Notes under the pieces: model-generated | The model's database searches: none | Told to the model about the DNA's origin: nothing | What the model saw: only the letters and a program-made list of their open reading frames with translations | NCBI GenBank assembly: GCA_015680685.1 | Contig: MNCI01037902.1 | Location: 4,902 to 30,044 of the forward strand | Reading direction: 5' to 3' | Length of the DNA stretch: 25,143 bases | Source of the DNA: Gnetum montanum | Lineage: Eukaryota > Streptophyta > Gnetopsida > Gnetales > Gnetaceae | Translations under genes and position numbers: made by a program | Shown here: positions 18,734-25,143 of the stretch, one piece after another | How the letters are laid out: every line of letters begins with the position of its first letter | How positions within the stretch are numbered: position 1 is the stretch's first letter

Positions 18734-18746
18734 TACCCCCACAACT
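18734..18746 (-). other. Polypurine tract of the LARD-like element
   Basis: AGTTGTGGGGGTA on the minus strand, immediately before TGATGAG. The same 13 bases adjoin the related LTR at 6268-6280. Confidence 0.8.
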
Positions 18747-18899
18747 GAATGAAAACTCGTCCTCAAGTTATAGTGATTACACAGTGGATAGGTATGGTAT
18801 TATTGGATGGAGAAAATGGTGTTATGCCACAGTGTGGAATGAGAAAAAATTGAAGACACAACACATAGAATCTTCTACAACTACAAAATTTTGTGGAAC

Positions 18900-21657
18900 T
18901 CATGTAGTTCCAAGTGGCAGTGGCTCCTCCATTGGTGCTTTCCCTTTATCTTGTGCTCCAAGCTTTAAGACTTGATGGCATTGAAGTATGGCCTAGAGCT
19001 TCTCCTCCTTTGTCTGAGGGTCTTGTGCCATCCATGCTGAGTCAGCACTTCCCATGGATAGGGCAATTGCAGAAACAGTTGATTGGCCTTGACATACCAG
19101 GCTGCAAATACCCGTCGTTCCTTTTCGTAGGCTCTGCCTTTATCTTTGTATTCTTGAAAATCTACTAGCCCTCAAGCCAAATTTTCTATGACATCTTTTT
19201 GTCCTTGGTAGCTGGCCTTCACCACCTCAAGTTTAGAATTTTCAATTTCTAGTTTCTCTAATAACTTCTTATGTTCCGCAAATTCTATTTCATAATTGAT
19301 GTGGGTGGTGGCTACCTGCTGCTCGAGCTCTATCCTCCCACACCCTATAGTTAATATGGCAAGGTTGGCATATCATAGATTCACCAACTCCATGTATTCT
19401 GTCAAATCTTGAATCTGCAGGTCCTGGCTCTTAACTTCTGCTTGGTGGGCAAAGGCATATGTGTCCAATATGGCCCACTACTTAGTGTGTTGAGCACTAA
19501 TAGCGTGGATGTGGGCCTTGGCCATATGGATCTCCTTCTCTAGGATCTATTTGTACATTCCCACATGATCTTGGAAGTGCTCATTCAACTTTTCATGTCA
19601 TTTAGCTTTATTTTTCCATGCGCTTATTTCAATGGTTGTCTTTTGACAAATTGCACATACTTCCTCCATTGAGAGGATTCTATTTTCTTTGGCTAAATGA
19701 CTTATGTCTTGGTTGACCCGGATGAATTGTTCTTGCAATTGATGGAAATGATCTTTGAGAACGTTCTTTTTCTTTTCCACAGAGGTCAACCGAAGGTTGT
19801 TAGTAGCAAGCTATTTATTTTCCTCCTGTAAGGTGTTGAGTGCCTTAAGATGCACATGAGTTTGTGCGTGTGTTGTGGAGGCATCCCAAACAGCCTTCTC
19901 TTTTTCCTCAGCCATCTTTTTATTCTCTGTGATTAGTTTAGTTAGTTTCTTAGTTCTAAAATTATCTAGATGGTCTACGGGAACAAATTGTAGAGGGTCT
20001 CGCTGTGCTGCTTGTAAGGCCATGAACTGCTCTTGTAATCTCTGCACTTCTGCTTCTGCATGCTCAGCCCTCACTTCTGTTAAGACCAGCTTCCCCTTTG
20101 TGGAAATGAGGTCTGATTGAATTATTGTAACATCTTAAGGGATGTCAAAAAAGGACATCATTACCTACCCTATTTGGAGCAATCGATCAAGCACATCCTC
20201 ATGTTCCCCAAGAGTCATTGAGGTTTCAGCCAAAGTTTGAGCATCCTATGCTCTTGTGAGATCTACTGGTGGCACAATAGGTACATTGAATGATTCTTTG
20301 ATGTGGTCTTTGATCACTTTTGCAACTCCCATGGCATCCTAGTGTTGCATGACCACTATAGAGGCCCCTTCACCAGTTTCTAATTGCACTTGGAAAGATG
20401 CCGCATTTCCTGAGATTTGTTGTGACCAAACACTTTGCCCTCCTCTTGTGTAAATAGAAACTTCATACTTTGTGTGATCCATAGAAACCATGGGCTGAAT
20501 GGCATCATCAATGATGTGGAAGAGATTTGTGTCATCATGACTTTCCCAGCTGACCATCTCAGCAATGGCCCTAAGATGACTCATCGATGGTCTATAGTCT
20601 TGCGGTGGTGGTGGCTGATCCTGGCCTATGCTAAGCCCTGTCTCCTATTGTTGGCTGGGTCTTGTACTTGGAGGTTGGCTGGGTCCTTCAAGTTGAGTTG
20701 CAGTTGGACCAGCCTTCTGTTCTTCTTCTTCTTCTTCTTGTTCTAGTCCCAGCGTCTCACGAGTGATTTTCCTTGCAGCTGGTGGCTTTAATAGTCTAGC
20801 ATAGAGGACATCATTGGTGTACCCCTTGAATACCAGCACATCGGAAAATATTTTTGATTAGACAAGGGAAAGGAAATGCCATCTTTCCTATCTTCCGTTC
20901 CTCGAACCACTTAGGATCTACATTAAATATAGATGGGGCAGGTTACATTAACCTTTTCCATCAACACTGCACATCCTCTAGCCACATACATTGATATTCT
21001 TGTTAAGTCCTTTGTGGGGAATAGGTGATATGTTCCAATTTTGATGTAAATCCTCTCTTCCGTCGTCAACTCACCAAATGTTTTATCTTTGCCATAAGCC
21101 CTTTCCAACCAATCCCGTCGCAAATCGGGGTCTGAACAGGTGGATAACTGAGCAACTTTAGGCCCTTTATTCGAAAGGTTTAACACTTCTGAAATGGCTT
21201 TCATGGAAAAATCAACCGTTACACCATAGATGTTGACAATGGTGCCTTGCTCCTTATTGTGCCAAAATTGGTACAACTTCCCTAGGTACTAGGCACCGCT
21301 TTCAGAGAGGGTAGGCCATAAGGGAGACCCTTTGAGATGATCCCTAACAGCCTTAGGAGCAAAGTCTGCAAATGATTCAAAGTTCAATTCCACAATCACT
21401 GCAATGAATGTGGACTTTTCATGGATGGCCTGAACACAATCTTGGGGCAATGTGAGATGTTGTCCTTGTTTAGGTATTGTAGCAATTCCTCCTTTTACCT
21501 ACCCAGACTATACGGTAGGAGGATTTTCTTGATGGATGCTGAACAATTGTTTCTCCTGTTCTGCATGTTGTCTGGTAGGGTCTTGTCTTCCACCTCTCCT
21601 AGGTTGTTTGCTTCCACCTTGAGCAAGACCTTCTTTTTCTCCACATTTTGAGGCCAT
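18900..21657 (-). pseudogene. Long decayed transposon protein: plant transposon-type domain plus coiled coil
   Basis: One reading of about 920 codons from ATG at 21657 to TGA at 18900-18902, broken by 15 in-frame stops and about three frameshifts (near 20930, 20830 and 19080). Order: a basic, Gly/Gln-rich start (MASKCGEKEGLAQGGSKQPR); about residues 125-270, VNIYGVTVDFSMKAISEVLN, LRRDWLERAYGK, YIKIGTYHLFPTKDLTRIS and MAFPFPCLIKNIFRCAG, which resembles the 'putative plant transposon protein' domain of gag-like proteins; an EEEEEE tract with proline-rich linker at about 20760-20600; then long heptad-like coiled coil (VQRLQEQFMALQAA, LEQQVATTHINYEIEFAEH) to LSMGSADSAWMAQDPQTKEE and the C-terminus MEEPLPLGTT. 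Probably a structural, gag-like protein; its exact role is unknown. Confidence 0.8.
20720..20737. repeat. (TTC)6 microsatellite
   Basis: Six TTC units, followed by TTG. On the minus strand they encode the Glu run in the linker of the LARD-like protein. Confidence 0.85.
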
Positions 21658-21690
21658 TTTCAATCACATGGGCCAAGATATTTTTGTTCA

Positions 21691-22147
21691 TGTTATTTCC
21701 TAAAATTAAAAATTCTATGTAAGGTTAGAGTTTTATTTAATGATTTTTTTTGCAAATTATGTTAAAGGCTATTTGTTTCTTGTCTTGCAATCATTCATAA
21801 TTATTTTGTTTCCTTTGGTTATTGTATTAATGAATTTGGTAGTATATTTATTATATTGAATGCTTTTGGAACTATGTTAAGTTGATCATTAGAGACATTG
21901 GTTTAATTTTAATTATGATTTCTATCAATGTCTATTCTACCCAACATCCTTTCTTCTATTATTGGAATCATTGAGCATTTTTGTACAATTGCCAATAAAC
22001 TTTGATAGTCATACTTACATGTGCCTTCATAATGCTAAGATTGATCTTAATCTTCATTTTCATTTGATTCAAATAATGAAACATAAATTTCAATATTGAT
22101 TGCTAAAAGCTTTTTCTTATTATCTTTTATAACACAATGGTAGTTAT
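21691..22147. other. AT-rich sequence, nothing recognised
   Basis: Between the broken 5' end of the LARD-like element and the next LTR. No open frame, LTR end or primer site is visible. Confidence 0.4.
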
Positions 22148-23276
22148 TGAGGATCAAGAACTTAGAAGATGGGGTTGAATAAGTTCCCCAATAAAATTTA
22201 AATGACCAAAACAACTACATCCAAATTTTGTGTGGTTCCCCAACTTGGGTACATCCATACTCGAAGGGTAGAATCCTTGCACACCTCTAGCCTTTGTTTC
22301 TTTAGAATGTGATTTGAAGGGTATCACACCCTATGCAAGCCTTAACCTCTGCTTCAAAGTGTTTTATCACTATGAAACCACTCAACCCTATAAGGTCCCA
22401 ACAAGCTTACAATGTGGTTTTAAGGATCCCATAACCTTTACAAATTTAAGCTTGCCTTCGAAGTGTTTTGACGCTATACAAAAACTTAATTCCATAGGAT
22501 CCCAATAAGCTTAATTATGATGCCTTCTCATAAGAAGCACATCAATGCTATAAGGCTACAAAAGAGAAACAAAATCATAAGGAACAAATATAACTTAAGT
22601 TTATAGGTCCTTGTACTTTGAAGCATAGTTCTATAAACAATCAACCAAATGATATGACAAATGAAGTACACAAGTATAATAGAATATGATGCACAATGAT
22701 TACTTTGATATTAATAATGCTGGCATATTTTCTAAGAATTTTTTATCTTCTAATAGCCTCAGAGTTTTCAAAAATGCCTTGGAATTCATGCAGTGGCTAA
22801 CTAATAGCTAGTGTAGACATCTTCTTTGAAGTTGGAACATCTACCTGAGATCTGCCTTAAATCTGGACAAACGTCTCTTTCTGAACTGGAACATCTCTTA
22901 AGACACATCTCTATGGAGATGTATTTTTTCAAAAGGAGACATCTCCTATTTTTGGGAGATGTCTTCCTATGAAAGACTTCATTTTAGCTAAGATGCCTTT
23001 TTTTTCTTAGAGATGTCTTCTCAACCTTTGAGCTCTGGTTCCTAAGCCTTTCTCTTGTTGATTTGGCTTCTTCCCAATTCTTGGGCTATCTTCATTTGAC
23101 TGATAGCCTTCACCTTTATCCATGTTTGTCCATGATCTTATCTTGCCCATGTAGTCTCTACTTTGACATCTCTCTATAGATCTCACTTCTTGAGTTCGCA
23201 TTCATGCCTTGCAAAATCATAAGATTCCACAACATTCTATGTTTTCCATTTTTATTAAAATTTTGACATCCCAAAA
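22148..23276 (-). repeat. Probable LTR of a SIRE-type copia element
   Basis: On the minus strand the segment starts TTTTGGGATGTCAAAA just after a purine-rich tract and ends CCCCATCTTCTAAGTTCTTG then ATCCTCA at 22148. SIRE-group LTRs are about 1 kb, start with TGTTGG...GATGTCAAAA, and end with a C-rich block and a GATCC-like terminus. The first base is degenerate and only one LTR is present, so the limits are approximate. Between 22813 and 23020 it carries at least nine GACATCT/AGATGTC-type motifs in both orientations. The 64-codon plus frame at 22314-22508 has no recognised product. Confidence 0.5.
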
Positions 23277-23300
23277 GGAAAAAAATCTCCCTCTTTTTGG
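23277..23300 (-). other. Polypurine tract of the probable SIRE element
   Basis: CCAAAAAGAGGGAGATTTTTTTCC on the minus strand, preceded by GACATCA. This is similar to the GATGTCAAAAAGGGGGAGA context found before SIRE 3' LTRs. Confidence 0.55.
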
Positions 23301-24612
23301 TGATGTCCTAAACTTAAGAACATGGGTGAGTTGATAAATAAAAACAATAACCAATAAAAATATTAACACATATAAATTCCAATGGTAGCCAAGGTTATGA
23401 CTACGATAATGGCTCTAAAGCTCAAGGAATAGGGTATATATCACAAGATATCTAAAATGAAACTATACTATGCAAAGGAAAAAGTTGTCCCCAAAATAAT
23501 GCAACATAACACATGATACAAAAGCATAATTTATTCATAGCATAGCATAATCTATCCACAAAACATACAACTACTAATATAACCTCCTCATGTACAAAGA
23601 CCACATATGTGCACATCCACAACAAAAGCCACATATATGTACATCATCAAACTGTCCATATGCATAGTACACCATCAAATCATCCATAAACCATCAAAAC
23701 ATATTTCCCTCTTTTTTGGCATCATCAAAATGAAGTGGAGTAGAACAATAAGATAAACCAAAGGAATGCATGATTTCCATTCAGGTAGGATTGTACAAGG
23801 ATTTAGACATGACATTGTATAAGAACAAGTATATACATATATCAGGAATTTATAAAGCAATATTTTAAGCAAATTTTAAGATTTTTACAGTTTGAAAACA
23901 TATCAAATACAAGCCAATCATTTTCAGAAAGTTAGATTAGTAGCAAAGGGCTTAAGTACTCTAAGAAGATATATTCATAGTGGATAGTATTGCTATAGAG
24001 ATATAAACATTTATGAGCACACTATTTCATAAGGTTGCCAAACAAAAGTCCATTAAATAGTGACCCTCTTTAAAGATCCATAACTAATCTAAGACTTTCA
24101 GTTTATGTTCAAAAGAATTTGAAACATAGGCTAAAATTTAAATTTTGACCCTTGAAGAGCAAGTAAGTTGTCTTTAAACCAATAACCCATTAGTAGAAAA
24201 TAACTAATATCTTATGATTTTTATAATCATCCAAAATTATCCTACTTTTGAAACATCAATAAAAGGATAAGGTATATATATTCTATGACAAGGAGAGTAT
24301 AGACATGCCCATCCAACAAGAAAGATCAAAGAAATACAACTAAGCAATTTGTATATAGCCATGTCAATTTTAAATACCATCACAAGATGAAATATCCAAA
24401 ATATATCTTGACCAAAATTAACTCATACTTTTAACTTGGATACTTTTCTATACTCTAAAATGAATAGTCCACTTTTTGCTCATTTTCAGTTATCGGTGTA
24501 GAAGTGGAAAGTCTAGCTACGTAAGTATATTTTAGAAAAAGACTCAAAAGACTCCCCCTACATTGGTGACCTAAAGATGAGGTATAGGCTCCCCTTGCAT
24601 ATGTGTAAATCC
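23301..24612 (-). other. Probable 3' untranslated tail of the SIRE-type element, degenerate
   Basis: No RT or integrase motif. Two minus-strand open pieces (23452-23634 and 23675-23872) are hydrophobic, Cys- and Leu-rich. The second contains LHFILMMPKKREICFDGLWM, whose DNA GATGATGCCAAAAAAGAGGG (about 23708-23727) is a second polypurine-like block of the type seen in SIRE 3' regions. From about 23880 to 24612 I see nothing recognisable. Confidence 0.35.
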
Positions 24613-25143
24613 ATGGTGGAAAGTCTACATTATTCTATAGCTAACATACATTATATAGCTTTTGTAGTTGGCTTAATTTCTAGATATCAATGAGAACCTA
24701 AAGAATCACACCTAATAGTAGTTAAAAGGATTTTACATTACTTGAAAGGCATCGCCAATCATGGACTTTGGTATTTGAAAATTAAAAACTTTGAATTACA
24801 AGCATATATAGATCCATATTGGGCAAGAAATAAAGATGATTAGAAATCTACTAGTGGAAATTGTTATTTTCTCAGTAATAAACTGGTATCATGGTCGTGT
24901 AAGAAGCAAAATTTTGCAACTTTATCATTAGCTAAAGCATAATATGTTGTAGCCTCACATTACTCCACACAGATCCTTTAGATGAGGGAAGTATTAAAAC
25001 TCTTTGGTATTGCATTCTCTAACCCAGTAATCATTCATTGTGATAATAATGCTACTATCTCTATTTCAAAAAATCCTATTTTTTAATGGTAAGATCAAAC
25101 ACATTGAGATTATATATCATTTTCTTAGAGATCAAATAGAATT
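24613..25143 (+). pseudogene. Copia RNase H fragment, SIRE-like, running off the window
   Basis: Plus-strand reading from ATG 24613: MVESLHYSIANIHYIAFVVG, LISRYQ stop EPKESHLIVVKRILHYLKGI, ANHGLWYLKIKNFELQAYID, KSTSGNCYFLSNKLVSW, CKKQNFATLSLAKA, HYSTQIL stop MREVLKLFG and HCDNNATISISKNPIF, then a frameshift to NGKIKHIEIIYHFLRDQIE. This is the C-terminal end of a copia pol from the segment before RNase H through RNase H, with SIRE-like CxxQILWM-type sequence. The usual DADWAG around the first catalytic Asp reads DPYWAR. At least four stops and one shift occur. RT motifs are not found upstream, so it is truncated at about 24612. Orientation is opposite to the LTR at 22148-23276. Confidence 0.88.

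Larger units (their letters stand above)
17947..21690 (-). mobile_element. LARD-like non-autonomous LTR retrotransposon, 5'-truncated
   Basis: A minus-strand element. One LTR (17947-18733) is preceded, in its own direction, by a polypurine tract (18734-18746) and a long decayed coding frame (21657-18900) with no protease, reverse transcriptase or integrase. The high-coordinate end, where a 5' LTR and primer site should be, is missing: no match to TGATGAGACACC or CTCATCA and no tRNA-Met site occurs just beyond 21657, so the break is placed at about 21690. Related LTRs at 5340-6267 and 7110-7299 show that the family is multi-copy. Lack of enzymes with retained structural protein is the pattern of large retrotransposon derivatives. 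Confidence 0.8.

Noticed and set aside
20435-20746. Plus-strand 103-codon frame as a gene
   Set aside because: It is the antisense of the LARD-like protein; the FFFFFF run is the reverse of the Glu-coding TTC repeat.
22314-22508. 64-codon plus frame as a small gene
   Set aside because: It lies in a probable LTR, on the antisense strand, without a recognisable motif.

Overview
The window looks like nuclear DNA of a seed plant, most likely an angiosperm; the species cannot be told from the sequence. It is AT-rich and built almost entirely of decayed plant retrotransposons, nested and broken. I see no intact host gene, tRNA, rRNA or CRISPR array. The longest open frames are only about 60 to 117 codons, and the meaningful ones belong to one transposon frame broken by stops and shifts.

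Layout. (1) 19-3538, plus strand: an old non-autonomous LTR element with two LTRs, a tRNA-iMet-type primer site and a short gag-like start, but no reverse transcriptase or integrase. (2) About 4150-8567, minus strand: a 5'-truncated LINE with readable reverse transcriptase and zf-RVT domains. It is split by an LTR insertion at about 5340-7299, which also holds a duplicated piece of the LINE and a contig junction marked by the window's only N. (3) About 8570-12163: the least repetitive part, with a GC-richer block at about 9440-10380 that I cannot assign, plus several two-copy tandem duplications. (4) 12164-17649, minus strand: a Ty1/copia element of Tork/TNT1-like type with gag, protease, integrase, reverse transcriptase and RNase H all recognisable and all broken. 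A 181-bp tandem duplication has doubled the YVDD motif. A 535-bp GC-rich insert with 15-bp target duplications splits the RNase H. (5) 17947 to about 21690, minus strand: a LARD-like non-autonomous element with one LTR, a polypurine tract and one long decayed frame. That frame has an N-terminal region resembling the 'putative plant transposon protein' domain and a long coiled coil. Related LTRs sit inside the LINE, so this is a multi-copy family. (6) 22148 to about 24600, minus strand: a probable SIRE-type copia LTR and 3' tail. (7) 24613-25143, plus strand: a SIRE-like copia RNase H fragment running off the window.

No genes work together as a pathway here. The interest lies in the non-autonomous LARD-like family, the pattern of its stop codons, the GC-rich retroposon-like insert, dyad structures at LTR ends, and repeated AGACATCT-type motifs shared by two LTR families. 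Domain names come from motif recognition by eye; no database search was run.
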